A stretch of 64,000 nucleotides of DNA from Physella acuta. Taxonomy: Eukaryota; Mollusca; Gastropoda; Physidae. The translations under genes were made by a program, and so were the position numbers. The DNA lies in the NCBI RefSeq assembly GCF_028476545.1, contig NW_026731885.1, positions 186,001 to 250,000 on the forward strand, read 5' to 3'. This document shows, piece by piece, positions 1-13,900 of the stretch (the stretch's first letter is position 1; every line of letters begins with the position of its first letter). The notes under the pieces are model-generated. The model saw only the letters and a program-made list of their open reading frames with translations. It had not been told where the DNA came from and did no database searches.

Positions 1-468
1 AGTGTTAAATATAACAATGTATTGAAATGAAGGTTAAAAAAAATTTGAAGTTGAAAATAGTCAAAAGACAAAATTCAGTATTGAAAAAAAAAATGTTTTA
101 GTCAATGTTAATTTGCATTCCTCCTATTTAAATATGAAAATTCTCTCTTCTGCATATTTTTTCTGCCATCCATCTTGCTCATCACAATTTTACTTCCTGC
201 CACCACCCAACAGAAGGTAAAGTTTTTTTTTCTTCCATCCCTCCGTCCACTTCATCTGTGACTAGCTCACATGGGTAATCTTAGCTTTTTAACTTTTGGT
301 TCTGATTATCATATTTTACTAATGGTGAGTTCAACTATGGGTTTTTTTTTAAATTTTAATTTTTAAAAGTTTTTGTTTCTTTTTTTTATTTGCTTTTGTC
401 TGATCAGCTACATTAAAAAAATTAGATTTCGAAGTGTTTTGTGACTAAATGAGTGTAATGTGTTTCAG
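1..468. other. MED12 intron or upstream flank, no exon assigned
   Basis: AT-rich sequence ending in the acceptor TGTTTCAG before 469. A strong donor-like AAG|GTAAAG lies at 214-222. I could not match the bases before it to MED12, so no exon is called. The exon preceding 469 must end with a single G in phase 1. Confidence 0.5.
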
Positions 469-3400
469 AGGGCGATGCTGAAGCAGAGTCTGGGGCTCGC
501 CTCTCGTGCCACCTACTGCTGCGTTTGTTCAAACCTTCCTACCTCATAGCTCCCCAGTGTGGGATCTCACAGAAAAACCCCGCCCCTATTCGCAACTCAT
601 GTGATCGGCATTTACTGGAGGCAGCCCATTTGTTCATAGGAGTTGGTCCCATGCTGGCAGTTCTAAAAGCTATGCTGAAATTGGGTATTTTTATTTTGTG
701 CAAAGACTTTTGTTTATAATTTAATTCAGCCTGATTAAATCTCCCAGTTTTAAGTACTACCAGCCTTTTCATCCACACTAAGTAAAATATTTTTTTAGCT
801 GATGAGTCCAACGATGAATCTACAAATAAAGGCAGCTCAAGCAGTAATAAAGATAAAACCGGCATGGTTCTGGATTACATGTTGCGTAACCTGGAAAATG
901 ATGGTCTGGGGGACGAAATGGAGGCTATGTTAAGGTAAAAAAAATTCATTGGTTATTAATACTAATTAACTTGTTTTATTTTTCAATACTGTCTGAAGAT
1001 ATTTATTATTAAAAAATTGATCCACGATGCAATAAATATTCAAAGCTCATTTTTTGGCTAAAGAAAAGGGTGAGACTCAACCCACTTAATAAAAATTTTA
1101 AAATGACATTTGTTACCTAAAAATGTAATAAATATTTCCTGTTCTTTTATTTTCTCAGAGCAAGTGGTCAATCTGGAAAAGATGGCCTGGGTAGTGGAAG
1201 TCTTAGTGAGTTTGCTAAATGTGCCCTGACAGAAATCTGCCGACAGGACTGGGTGCGAGAGAAATTTCTAAGAAATCCAGAAAAATTATTTACCAGTGAT
1301 CTCTTGAATGATCCTATTTTGTCCTACAGACAGGTAGTGTAGTCGTTCTGTTTGAATATTTCTTAGTGATAAGTTTTAACGATTTGGATTAACTCGTGTG
1401 GCTAAAAATTGTGTTTTTATTCTCTACGTTTGGTGAATACAAAATTAAAATATATTATTAGCTAGCATTTACATCAGTTGAAGCTCCTTGACAATTGTTT
1501 GCTAACATAATTTAGAAAAAAGTTGTGAATATTTTAAGCCAAATCTGAATTTAAAAAAAAAATTTCAGGCCCAACAGCTGCTGCAAATGATCTGTTACCC
1601 AACAGGTGTGCCCAACCAGGTAGAAGGGTGTGAGCCAGAGAATAAACATGTTGTACAGCGAGTTCTACAGGTGAGAGACAAATACACTGGTCGAAACATC
1701 AAATGTTTTGTTTATTTCTTAAACATTGAATAATCTTTACAGTCTTGAACATTGAATGATCTCTTGTTCCTCTAACATTGACTTATCCTGCCTTACCTGA
1801 AACAAAAAGAAATATTTTACCTTCCAGACACTGGATCAGTGGACCCTGAGGGTGTCTTGGCTTGAGCTGCAGTTACTTTTTGAAAGAGCACAGTCACAAT
1901 CAGTAACTATTTTTTTTTTTAATTTGGCTGGTCTACTGTTTTTGTTGTAATAACTTAAGGGTACTGGTACTGTTGTTAGAATTTTTGTTGTAATTATTTC
2001 AAGAATTTTCAAATTAAATTTTAACATTTTGATATGGTTTGAGTAATCATACTTTTAAAAAAAAAACGTACTTAGATAATGTTTTTCCTTTTTGTCTTAA
2101 GGAAACAAATAGTTTATTAGACTTAGTTTCCCGGGGCACTATCGACCTATTTCATCAACTGACAGAAAGCCAGAATACAGCAGAGAGTTCATCAATGGCC
2201 CTTCCTCAAGAACACAAGTAATTATTTTTTATTTTATTTTAATAAACCTGTATTTATGACAACCACACAACCATGTTTAATAAAATGTGATATCAGCTCA
2301 ATATTTTCGTTTCATAATATGTATAGATTAACAACTGATCTGTTTCCATTATAGAACGGGTACGGAAAATACAATTTGGCTGGTAGCGCCACTGATTGCT
2401 AAGCTGCCTATCACCATACAGGGTCGTGTTCTAAAGTTAGCAGCACAGGTGCTTGAGAGTGGCAATATGTCCTCTAAGAATAAACAAGAAAAGGAAAAAA
2501 ATATGAAAAGGTATTTGCTCACTGAAAATGTGTCTTCGAAAGAAAATCTATTACTATTAAATTCATTATGTAACTTTAAAATACCAAATTTTTAACTATT
2601 TATTATTGATAATATAGTTTTACAGCTCTACTCAGATTTGTGCTTGTTGTATTAGGTTTAGCTAAAATAATTTTACAAACAGTCGCTTGGAAAATAAATG
2701 CATATGTTTGTTTTTACAACTTCTTATAAATCTTGTTTGTACATTTTAAAACATTTTACACATACGCAACATATAGTTTTTAAAACATTTTCTCCCTACA
2801 CAACAAATAATGTTAAAATTTTATTTTTCCTTATGTAGCAAATCCCTATTGGGGCATCAGCCATTCTTGTCTCTGGTCTTAAGTTGTCTGAAAGGTCAGG
2901 ACGAGCAGAGAGAATTTCTCCTGCGATCTCTCCTAAATCAGATGGAACAGTTTATCAACAATGTCAAGGAAGTTGTTGTTAAAAATGTAAGTCATTTGAT
3001 TTCTCTTTAAAGCTTACAATATTAGTTGACAATAGTGTATTAATTCACAACATAAATGTCGAGAAAGCTCCAAAAAAAGTAATAGTAATAAGTAATACTT
3101 TTTTTACAATGAATTGATAGATACTCCATATTTTAAGAGCTTAATTCATAGGTCCTACCTTATGACAGATGTTTGATTCATTTGTCCTATCTTGTGACAG
3201 ATGATTGATTAATGTCTTACCTTGATTTAAATTTCCTATCTTGTGACAGATGTTTGATCATATGTCCTACCTTATGACAGATGTTTAATTCATACACAAT
3301 TTTATCAGGACAAAACAGTGACAGATGAAAGCAAGGTTAGACAGAATCTTCATGAAGCCTTACAGCTAAGACTTTCTTTGGTAAGCTTATTTTTCCATGT

Positions 3401-6141
3401 ATTAGTGATAAATTTAGTTAATACATATTATTACCCTTTTAGACATTAAAAATAAAAATTTTTGTACCCACTACAAGTACATCAATATTTTATGTTTGCA
3501 TTCTCTACTTCTAGGCATAAAAGTAACGTTTTTTTTACATGTGTAAACCAGGTTGGTGGAATGTTTGATATGATACAGCGCAACAATGCAGCTACTAGTG
3601 ACTGGGCTCTCATTTTAGTTCAACTCATCAGCCATGATGTGATTGACTGCCAGGTGAATAGGTGAGTTGGTTTTGTCATCTGCTCATCCAATGTTTCAGT
3701 CAACTATTGTTGTCATACAATCTGCTCATTTGGTGTTATAGTGAACTATTGTTGTCATACCATCCAATGTTTCAGTGAACTATTGTTGACCTGCTGTCTG
3801 TGTTTATCCAATGTTTCAGTGAACTATTCCTAACTATTGTTGTCATGCTGTCTGTTTATCCAATGTTTTAGTGAACTATTCCTGACTATTGTTGACATGC
3901 TGTCTGTGTTTATCCAATGTTTTTCCTGACTATTGTTGACATGCTGTCTGTTTATCCAATGTTTCAGTGAACTATTCCTGACTATTGTTGTCATGCTGTC
4001 TGTGTTTATCCAATGTTTCAGTGAACTATTCCTGACTATTGTTGACATGCCAGCTGTTTATCCAATGTTTTAGTGAACTATTCCTGACTATTGTTGACAT
4101 GCTGTCTGTTAATCTATTGTTTCAGTGAACTATTCCTGACTATTGTTGACATGCTGTCTGTTAATCCAATGTTTCAGTGAACTATTCCTGACTATTGTTG
4201 ACATGCTGTCTGTTAATCCAATGTTTCAGTGAACTATTCCTGACTATTGTTGACATGCTGTCTGTTAATCCAATGTTTCAGTGAACTATTCCTGACTATT
4301 GTTGACATGCCATCTGTTTATCCAATGTTTTAGTGAACTATTCCTGACTATTGTTGACATGCTGTCTGTTAATCCAATGTTTCAGTGAACTATTCCTGAC
4401 TATTGTTGACATGCCATCTGTTTATCCAATGTTTTAGTGAACTATTCCTGACTATTGTTGACATGCTGTCTGTTTATCCAATGTTTCAGTGAACTATTCC
4501 TGACTATTGTTGACATGCTGTCTGTGTTTATCCAATGTTTCAGTGAACTATTCCTGACTATTGTTGACATGCTGTCTGTGCTCATCCATGGAACGCTGTT
4601 GTCTGAAGGCCAGGAGAAGGGAGATGAGAATAAGAAAACTTACTTCAATCTTATAAAAAAACTGAGGGTATGATTTTTCTGATTTCAAATTAATTAAAAG
4701 TGTACTTTTGTCTAGAAGCAATTATTATGGCATTCTCAACATTTTCCTGAGAGCAGTTTAGGTCAAAGGTTAATTGCCAGCAATTTCTATGAAATTTGTT
4801 TGAAAAAATTGTTCAAAACCAACATTGATATGTTTAAACCTTCATTAATAGTCATTTAATTTAATTAAAAAAATAGCTTAGGACAGGTAATTGTGTAGTA
4901 GTCTTGTAAAGTTGTTTGTAGTAGTCTTGTAAAGTTGTTTGTTAAACCAGCTTTATCATTTAGAGCCATCTGGCAATTTTGTCTTCTTGTTTTACCTTTG
5001 CATTTTAATATTCATCATTTTTCTTTCTTCTGTTCTAGAAAGAACTTGGGGATAAAAACACCCCAGCTATAGATCAGATCAGACAGTTATTCCCCCTGCC
5101 CAAGAAGCAGGTTGAAGTGATCACAGTTGAGCCATATGGAGCAGTCCTTGACAATAAAGGGAACAGAGTGCAAACATTTGATGCTATAGGCAAAAAGCCA
5201 GTGTGTATTCTTCTAGAGCTTCTCACCCAATACCTACTAGACAGACACACTGCTTATCTGTCTATTCTGGCCTCTAAACTTTTTCTCCAGCTTTTTTCAT
5301 GCCTTCTTGTTATTGTTTTTTTTTTGTAGTGTCAGCTTACGTACTAGTTATATTCCTTTAAAATAATGTTAATAACTTTACCCAGCTTGAACAGAATAAA
5401 ATAAATGGGGAAAGTTTGTTAAAATGAAAACAAATATGCAAAAAAAAAAAAATATTACAAGAGTATGATACAAATTTGCATTGCTTATTTTAAGCCTAAA
5501 TCTTTTAAGTTTATTGTCTTCTTTTAAAAAAGAAACAACTGAATATATATTTATTCTTAAATGAAAACTTAGGGTCTTCAAGTGGCTCAGAAAATAGCTT
5601 TTAATCCATGGGAGATAATTGAAGGACACAAGAATATGCCACCTATTCCGTGGTCATATTTTGGAGCTGTTCGACTGGAGAAGAAAACATTAAAATACGA
5701 AGATCAAAGAAGGTAGCATTTAATATCAATCAGTTTTTTTTTGGAGCTGAAAAGTCATTTTGGTGCTTTTATATATTTGTCTTGTCAATATGTTGAGCTT
5801 CTAGTCTAAGTCTTATTCTCAGTAAATGTTTTGGGTGTTCCACAGGTTGGATCTATATCACAGCCATTCACTACGAAAGCCACTTAGTTATTTCATGGAG
5901 CCACCAAACTTACCACCAGAGGATCTAGAACCTATCCCAGAAAAAATTGTAAGTTTGTTGAAACAAATATAACAACACCCCTCAGAGTTCTTTAAAAAAA
6001 ACATGTACTCAGCACATATATAGAATACCCTTTTCTCCCAGCTGAAGCAGTTGTGTACATTTAAAGTTGTATTTACTCAAACTCTTGTCAAAACCTGTCT
6101 CTTATTTCTGGTTTAGAACTTTGAATCTTGAATTGGCATTT

Positions 6142-6174
<33 letters not shown>

Positions 6175-8680
6175 TATGCCATTAATGAAAAAAAGAATGT
6201 ATTAGATGTACATAACAAACTCATTATTAATATCTACATCTATCAAATAATTTACACATAATTTTTTTTATCAACCCTAGGATGAAAAGCCCAAGGAAAC
6301 CATAGAAATTTCTAGTGACTCGAGTAAAAAGGCTACTGGACGTATAAAGAAGAAACGTCCCAAACAAGCTGCAAGCAATCCCAATTATAACATTACTGTA
6401 AATTTGAGGATTCATCTTTTGTTTCTTATAGCCAATATAAAAAAAATATTATTTTATTTTGCTAAATAGTAATTTTTTATTTTGAAAAAATTAGGTACTA
6501 TTTGTATTTATAATTATTTGCAATCTTAAAATCAAGCATTAAAAAAATAGTAGTCCTGAATGACAGTATAACATTTTTTGCATTACTACAAAAAAGTTGT
6601 AAGTTAAGAAAATCTCCTTTCAGCCCAATAATCCAATGAGACCATTCTACCAACCTGATACGATGTACAACCAGCCTGGGCCCCAGCCAATGTGGTCCTA
6701 CAATCATAACCAACCCCAGCCACTGCCATACATGTATCAGAACCCACCCCCTAGACAACGCGTGCCTGGTGGTTTAAACAACTCTAAACAGGTCCTCAAT
6801 AAAATGCTCATCCATCGTTCCATGGTTACACAAAGTGGCTACATGCCAGCACCTGTAAGTATTGCTGAGTTCATCAATTGATCCATGGTTATACAAAGTG
6901 GCTACAGCGCCTGTAAGTATTGCTGAGTTCATCAATTGATCCATGGTTACACAAAGTGGCTACATGCCAGCACCTGTAAGTATTGCTCAGTTCATCAATT
7001 GATCCATGGTTACACAAAGTGGCTACATGCCAGCGCCTGTAAGTATTGCTCAGTTCATCAATTGATCCATGGTTACTCAAAGTGGCTATATGCCAGCGCC
7101 TGTAAGTATTGCTCAGTTCATCAATTGATCTTTAGGAAATAATTTTAAAAAATCATTTGGAAATGATAGTCTTAGAACATTGCTTCTCAAAATTTTAAGT
7201 TGTGTCATTTTATATTGTGCATTAATTAATACAAAGCTGTTTTGTGTTGTTTTTATATGAACACATGAAAACTGGTTTGTGTCACTAACTCCCTTACCAT
7301 TTTCCAATTTAAGTCAGTTAACTTGTTGGACATCTTACAAAAATCCCTGGAATCTTGTTCTAGCCTTTTTATGCTCTAGAAATTAACCACACTGTCTCAT
7401 AATGAGAAATGTGAAAGAATGAAATATTTTTTCTCAGGGTCCAATAACCCAAGGGCCACAAGGCATGCAGATGAGCAAGACAACCCCTAACAATCAGCTA
7501 TTGAGACAACACATCTTACACAGGAACAGAAACATGATGGACACATCCCAGACTGGGATGTACCCTGGTCCTATGTCTGGACAAAGCCAGGGGACAATGG
7601 GCCACCCGATGGGACAGCCTCAAGGTGAGAACATGATAGGTCTGACACACACATTTTTTTACCTCTACATTTAATTACTTCATTAGCCTAGTTAATTACA
7701 TTTTTAAAGTTATTTTTTGATAGTCTTGAATATCTATATTTAAAAAAAATTAAAGCATAAAGTGTATAAAATGTTTTTGTATGTAGAGAATAATGTGATT
7801 GTTGTTTACTGGTTCCACAGGCAACTATTACAGCTCTATGGGTCCACAACAAAGTCGTATCATGGACCCCATGGCTGGCGGGGGTGGAATGATGCCGGGG
7901 AATTTTAACCAAGGGTACCAGGCAGGGCCCCAGGGTGCCGCCATGATGAGTGGTGGCATACCTCCACAGAGTGGCTTCATGTCTAACCAGAGTGCAGGTC
8001 AGCCTGCCCCACAGTATGGCTCCAACACACAGAGGTTAGTACAATATTACTTGCTCATTTACTACAGGTAACATTGTGTCTCAGTGACACCTTACAGTTG
8101 ATTAAATTTAGAGAACACTTGCCTTGTGAGGATATTTTAAAAAATTTCTGTTCTAAAGTAGTAAGGATAAGGACATTTCTGACGGACATTGTTTATCATA
8201 AAACTAAATGTATTATATGAAAGATTGTTGACATGTTTTGTGAATTGTACAGGATGTCAACAGGGATGGGTGGGATGGCACCCTCCGCTACAAGTGGTAT
8301 GAACTCTTACAGCCAGGGACCCATGGCATCCAATGTGGCCCCTGGCCAGCTCCCTCAGTCCTACATGGGGGGTCACATGGCTAACTCACAAATGCAGTTC
8401 AGACAGCAGGTAATAAACTTAGTCGAGAAAATTAATTAATCAATGTTGAACATGTCAGCAAATGTATATCTGACATTTATAAATCCATATTATGAAGGTC
8501 GTAATACTAAATATGTATCCCCAGATGATGCCGATGCAAGCACAACAGCAGCAGTCTCAGCCAGGCATGGCACCTATGCCAGCACCACAGCAAAGAAATG
8601 TCATGGCAATGAGAAGGTTATCTTCTAGCATGCAAGGACCACCAGGTTCTGCCCCACAATATGGTTCATATCCATACTAA
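469..8680 (+). CDS. MED12: Mediator complex subunit 12, C-terminal part (20 exons, 5' incomplete)
   Basis: MED12 belongs to the CDK8 kinase module of Mediator and acts in the nucleus in transcriptional regulation. Exons: 469-684, 799-934, 1159-1333, 1569-1670, 1828-1902, 2102-2217, 2355-2510, 2839-2986, 3309-3380, 3552-3661, 4544-4667, 5039-5200, 5573-5712, 5846-5948, 6281-6397, 6624-6854, 7438-7624, 7821-8034, 8253-8409, 8525-8680 (TAA). All junctions are GT-AG and every phase closes, giving about 965 residues after one base borrowed from an upstream exon outside the window. Blocks I recognise from vertebrate MED12 include [75 protein letters not shown] and RQLFPLPKK. The last five exons form a low-complexity P/Q/G/M-rich tail matching the PQL (catenin-binding) end, but with only a short CAG run and no long polyQ tract. 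The CDK8-activating N-terminus is not in the window. Two junctions (acceptor 4544, donor 6855) carry splice-site arrays. Confidence 0.96.
3690..4575 (+). repeat. Minisatellite of the MED12 exon-11 acceptor (52-54 bp, about 16 copies)
   Basis: Each unit has the core CCAATGTTTCAG followed by TGAACTATTCCTGACTATTG, then TTGACATGCTGTCTGT. This is the 3' splice site plus the first ~38 bases of the exon beginning at 4544. The last copy is the true exon, which continues into LIHGTLL. Copies are alike apart from AG/TTAG variation and 1-2 base indels. Some units are 54 nt and read in frame into the exon. Others are 52 nt and would shift frame if their AG were used. Confidence 0.93.
6815..7130 (+). repeat. 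Minisatellite of the MED12 exon-16 donor (about 60 bp, 5 copies)
   Basis: Exon 16 ends at 6854 in CATGCCAGCACCT|GTAAGTATTGC. The exon tail, the donor and about 20 intronic bases are repeated four more times downstream, each copy keeping GTAAGTATTG. Reading through the true donor gives VSIAEFIN and then a stop. Confidence 0.93.
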
Positions 8681-9715
8681 GACTGCAGTGAATCTCTTCC
8701 TGTTAACTGCTAACCTGTTACTAAATAATATCACAACATCTGTGCAATGATTCAAGGAGTACTGTACAAATACTTTGTAAATTCTTTAGACTTGGTGTAA
8801 AATATAGAAAGCTGTACATTTATATTGTCATTAGCAGATATTTTAATTTGAAGATGAACATATCTTAAGCACAGAAGTAATAGTTCTCATGTTTTTATTG
8901 AGGGCATAGAATGTGAGATTCAGTATTGTTTAACTGTTATTTTATATCTGATTGCTGGAATTTTTTTGTTCATGAATGTTTATGTGATTTTAGTTTTCTG
9001 ACAGCATACACAATGTTCTTTTAGGCACAAACAAAAATTTTAAGATCAATTTGCATTTTTTAATAATAACATATGTATAAGTTATATCGTTGGAAATAAC
9101 TTATCAAGTAAAACTGAACTAAAAATATTATATGGTGTTTGTATATAATTATGTTAATTTATTATACTAGTTAACAAGTTTTTAAAAAGAAAAATGGCAT
9201 TAACCTTTGTAGTAAGTGTATCCTGCTCTAGTATCATGAAATAATTTGTTTCACAATACACCAGGCATCTATTTTACAATGTTGTGACTAGCACTAGTCC
9301 TGGAGGGTGCCATTGTTCATGACATTGTAGGCTGCAACCAATGAGAAACTCAGGGACCAAATTTAAAATAGCTAGTGTAGCACAAGTTTGTTTGACATCA
9401 TTAGGAATAAGTTATTTGCTATGACATATAGAGAAGTGCAATCTGTAAATTTAGTTTTTTCTTACAGATGTAATCTCAATACATTAACTTAGATTTTGGC
9501 TTAAATTATGATTTTGTTAAATTTATATAATTTTAGTATTTAACCCAATATTACTTTTTACACAAAGAGTTTAAGGGTAAAACTGTTTCCTATTGTCATA
9601 ATCATTAGAGAATGATTTGACATATCCAATATCTTGTTCTGTAAAATTACCCAATGCAATGATTTGTCAAGTCTGTGTATCTCCAATTTAATAAACATGG
9701 CAGAAAACAAATGTC
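8681..9715 (+). other. MED12 3' untranslated region with poly(A) signal
   Basis: AT-rich sequence with no reading frame follows the MED12 stop. AATAAA at 9690-9695, then TGTCTTTG about 20 bases later, fits a cleavage site near 9715. The end is inferred; earlier sites are possible. Confidence 0.65.
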
Positions 9716-9784
9716 TTTGAACCATTTTCTCATTGGTGTGTGTTTTGTGGGGAAGGGGAGGGGTGTTTAGGGGATGAAGGAAGA

Positions 9785-10415
9785 GAGATGGGGTGTCTCT
9801 GTGAGTAGAGATCAGACACTACAGTGTCTCTGATATCAGACACTATTTCTGGTGTCTGTGAGTAGAGATCAGACACTACAGTGTCTCTGATATCAGACAC
9901 TATTTCTGGTGTCTGTGAGTAGAGATCAGACACTACAGTGTCTCTGATATCAGACACTATTTCTGGTGTCTGTGTGAGTAGAGATCAGACACTGTCTCTG
10001 ATATCAGACACTATTTCTGGTGTCTGTGTGAGTAGAGATCAGACACTGTCTCTGATATCAGACACTATTTCTGGTGTCTCTGTGAGTAGAGATCAGACAC
10101 TACAGTGTCTCTGATATCAGACACTATTTCTGGTGTCTCTGTGAGTAGAGATCAGACACTACAGTGTCTCTGATATCAGACACTATTTCTGGTGTCTGTG
10201 TGAGTAGAGATCAGACACTGTCTCTGATATCAGACACTATTTCTGGTGTCTGTGTGAGTAGAGATCAGACACTGTCTCTGATATCAGACACTATTTCTGG
10301 TGTCTGTGTGAGTAGAGATCAGACACTGTCTCTGATATCAGACACTATTTCTGGTGTCTGTGAGTAGAGATCAGACACTGTCTCTGATATCAGACACTAT
10401 TTCTGGTGTCTCTGT
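9785..10415. repeat. Palindrome-bearing minisatellite (units about 54-66 bp, ~11 copies)
   Basis: Units have a core of GTGAGTAGAGATCAGACACT and then CTCTGATATCAGACACT followed by ATTTCTGGTGTCT. The part around GATATC is a near-perfect palindrome, so each unit can form a hairpin on either strand. Two unit lengths alternate, with or without ACAGTGTC. The array lies between the MED12 poly(A) site and the 3' end of the minus-strand gene. Open frames across it are by-products of the repeat. Confidence 0.9.
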
Positions 10416-10922
10416 CAGGTCTCACAGAAGTGGTGGTGGACTGGTCTACTGGGAACAATTCCAGCGAGCCCCCATGAACGGTGCTGTTAAAGTCCTATTA
10501 GAGTTGATTTTAAAAAAAAATTGCTGGTATTTTCCAATTTCTGCATGCCAGGGTGTGCGGGGGGGGGGGGGGGGGGGGATGGGAGGGAGAATTGTTAAAA
10601 ATCTGCTGGGCCTCTTGGTCAGAGCCTGTCCACTCCTAGACATCAGGCATTACTGTAACGCTGGTGTCTCTGAGACCTCAGGCACCTGCAGTAAGTTTCC
10701 CCCAGAAAGTGTAATACTTGCAGCTAAAAATAACAGCAGTAGTCGAATAGTGACCCAGTATTTAGAGATCACATTTCAAACACGTAGAGGGGGTGGAAGT
10801 CAAACACACAATTCATGAAGGTACGATACACACCAGAAATAATTAAGAATTCGTGAAACCATTAGCTTGAGCTGTTTAATTTATCCTAACCAATCTGGAC
10901 AACCAAATGCTTGAATGTGAAC
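10416..10922. other. Intergenic spacer, no gene seen
   Basis: This stretch contains a poly-G run near 10560-10578 and no convincing coding signal. It probably includes the 3'UTR of the minus-strand gene ending at 10923, but no clear poly(A) signal was identified on that strand. Confidence 0.5.
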
Positions 10923-13900
10923 CTAGTTTTTCCCTTTTTTCTCACCACTCAGCTTGCCTCGCATCTTTGGTGCCACATAGCCATAGCGATTGAGCAACGT
11001 GTCTATGCTACCAAGGTCTCTCATAGCAAACTCCCATGCCTCGGTGCCGTTCACCTTAAATGCCCTCTTGTAGAAGGAATAACTGCTGCTGATTTCTTGA
11101 GGTCCGTGGCCGTGAAGTTTAGAAAGTGGAGGGTTGATGATACTGTCTTTAGGCGGCATGGAGTTGTTGACGTAGTATTTGGCCACCATGTTTTCACCTT
11201 CGTGTTCATTGAGCGCATCACCCTTGGAGCTATCTTCTGCAGTGGCAGTTTTCTGCTTCTTTATGTCTTTGAGCTTTTTGATGATCTCCTCTGTATCGAT
11301 GGGGTTCGACACGTCGAACATTCCAAGTGTGCTGGAGCGTCCGTGGGCAACCAGTAAACGCCGGAATGTGTTGGGCGACATCGATGTGACGTGTGACGCA
11401 TTCATTTCTAATGGCAGCTCTGCTTCTGATGGGGGTGGAATCTGTTGAGTAGATAACGTGAATTAATATGCGCCTGTCAACTATAATAAAGACACCGGAG
11501 AGTCGTCGATAAATGACTTTGTTAGAATAAAGTATTGGATGGAATTTATTTCTGCCGGTATGACCTTTAGGGTTCAAGTTACAGCCTGCCGTAGTTAGAG
11601 ATCGGGTACAGTAAGTCAACAAGCAAGAACTTTGCTTCAGTATACATGCTACAGTTAGGGTACAGTAGGTCAACTAGCGAGAACTTTGCTTCAGTATACG
11701 ACCTGTCGTTGTTAGTGTACAGTAGGTCAACTAGCAAGAACTTTGCTTCAGTATACGACATGCTACAGTTAATGACTAGTTTTCCTAGTTATAAAATTAT
11801 TAACTTGTACCAAACCGTAAACAATCCAGAGGGACAATATCATTTCACAATTACAAATTTCGTTGTTACAACTCAACCCTAATTAATTAAGTTAACATCC
11901 AAAACTAATAACATAATCATACAGCACAGAAAGGGACACACATTAGATTGCATGTTTCATTAGCCACACTGCCAAATTAATGAGTGTGTGACGGGCTAGT
12001 ACTTCGCGTATCAATGTTTCCACTTGTATAAATCTTCAGCTGTTTTAACTTACGGGAGTTGTCAAACGGTAGTGTGCTTGACTGCTAATCCCAAAGTACC
12101 TGAGTTCGCTTAAATCTGAAAATACGGACCACACGGGTCACAGAAACAGGTGAAATCTACTTTATCTGCCCCAAAGTTCCGCCAGGTTGAAAGGTTACTT
12201 TACTTCTTAACCTTCACATGGCTTTTTATAAAAGTACCATTATTATGGATTATCGCCATTCAACCCGTACACACTTCTGATACAGCTTGCCAATACTACA
12301 TCTAGACAAAATATGTCAGTATTATTACTAGCTGGATCTATATTAGGCCTGGCAATTGCTCAGGAGCCTACCACCACAATCAAACGTTTTAAGGTTAATT
12401 TTTAAACATTAAAAATGAATAGATCTAGATATTTAAAAAAAAATACTTATTAAGGAAGGTGAAAACTTAATGGCTACTGGCTAACTAGATCTAGATAAGT
12501 GGCTCTTAACCTTTTTGGAGGCATCGAAACCCCCATCAGCTTCTAATGCCCATTCACCCAACCCTTCATAATAGGACAAATAAAATGTTTTTTTTTTCAA
12601 AAGCAAATCATATCTTCCCCCGAAGAAACGAAATGGAAATTATATAGAAAACATACTTTTACCAGTGTCCACCCCCCCCCCCCCCCGGAAAATGTCCGCC
12701 CCCGAAAATATCAAACGCCCCCCCCCCCCCACGGGGGAAAAAGGCTGGAAGAAACACTGATCATCCACGACCACTAGTTCTATCGTCCGCATTGGCGAAA
12801 TCCTATTAGTTGGGTGTGTGTGTTGACCTCCGCAGAACCACTAAGACTGACTTACTAAACCCATGGTGTTCGATCGAACCCAGATTAAGAACCACTGATT
12901 TAGATCTAACTCTTATTTTTCTTTATTTCAGTGTAACAACAATTTATTCATTAACATAAATAGATCTACACTCTACACTAATAACTAGCGTGCAGATTAT
13001 AAATCTAATAATCTTCGCCCTTGTCCTTTTAGAACTAATGTGGATAGATCTAGCACCAATAGGTCTAGATCACTAGAGTCTAGTATTGTACAATAGTATC
13101 TAGAATTCTAGTTATTATTGTTATTTATGGTATACATTAAAAAAAAAAGAATATTTATAAAATATCAATATAGAACAGGGGTCTCCAAACTACGGCCCAT
13201 GGGGCCGGATGCGGCTAGCGATGTCCTCTCATCCGGCCCGCGGAGCTCTTTTTGTCCACAGAAAAAAAAGTTTGTTTGAGATGGCTGAGGAACTTTGCTC
13301 AGAAAATTGAAAACAATTTGAAAATATAGCTTTTGGTGCAACTACCATTGCCCGCCGTGTTGCAGACATTGGCGAAAACATCTTGGCTCAAATCGCGAAA
13401 AATGCATCAAGTTTCGCTATTTTTCAAATGCAATGGATGAGTCGCTGGACAGCTGTTCTACCTCTCAACAAGTTCAAAGAAGGGCGGGTAGGTTTTTATA
13501 AGTTTTTACCCATGGAAGACTTTCCCAATAATAAACATTTTGCTTCAATGTACCTTTCACATTGTGGAACAACATACTTGTGTGAACTAACATTTTCTAA
13601 AATGAAATATGTGAAGAATAATTTGAGAGCAAGCATGGACCTCGATTGTGTTGAAATGTGTATATAAATTATATATTGTTGGGGGGGGGGGGGGGCGGGG
13701 GGGGGCGGGGGGGGGGGGGGTAGTAGACGTTTTTCGGGGGGGGGGGGCGCTCCGCCACCCCAAATAGATGCCTGAGAAACTGCACCTGATCTGATAGTCC
13801 ATAGTTAAGGCGGCCCTCTGGCTGAAAAGTAAGTGGAGACCCCTGATATAGAATATAGATCTAGATTTAGATCTATATCTAGATCTATGCATAGAGAGAT

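Noticed and set aside
10354-10818. 154-codon open frame
   Set aside because: Starts in the palindromic minisatellite and runs through a poly-G tract; no coding character.
11179-11673. Open frames on the plus strand and a second minus frame over 11179-11673
   Set aside because: Shadows of the minus-strand exon 10923-11441 and of the neighbouring 57-bp repeat.
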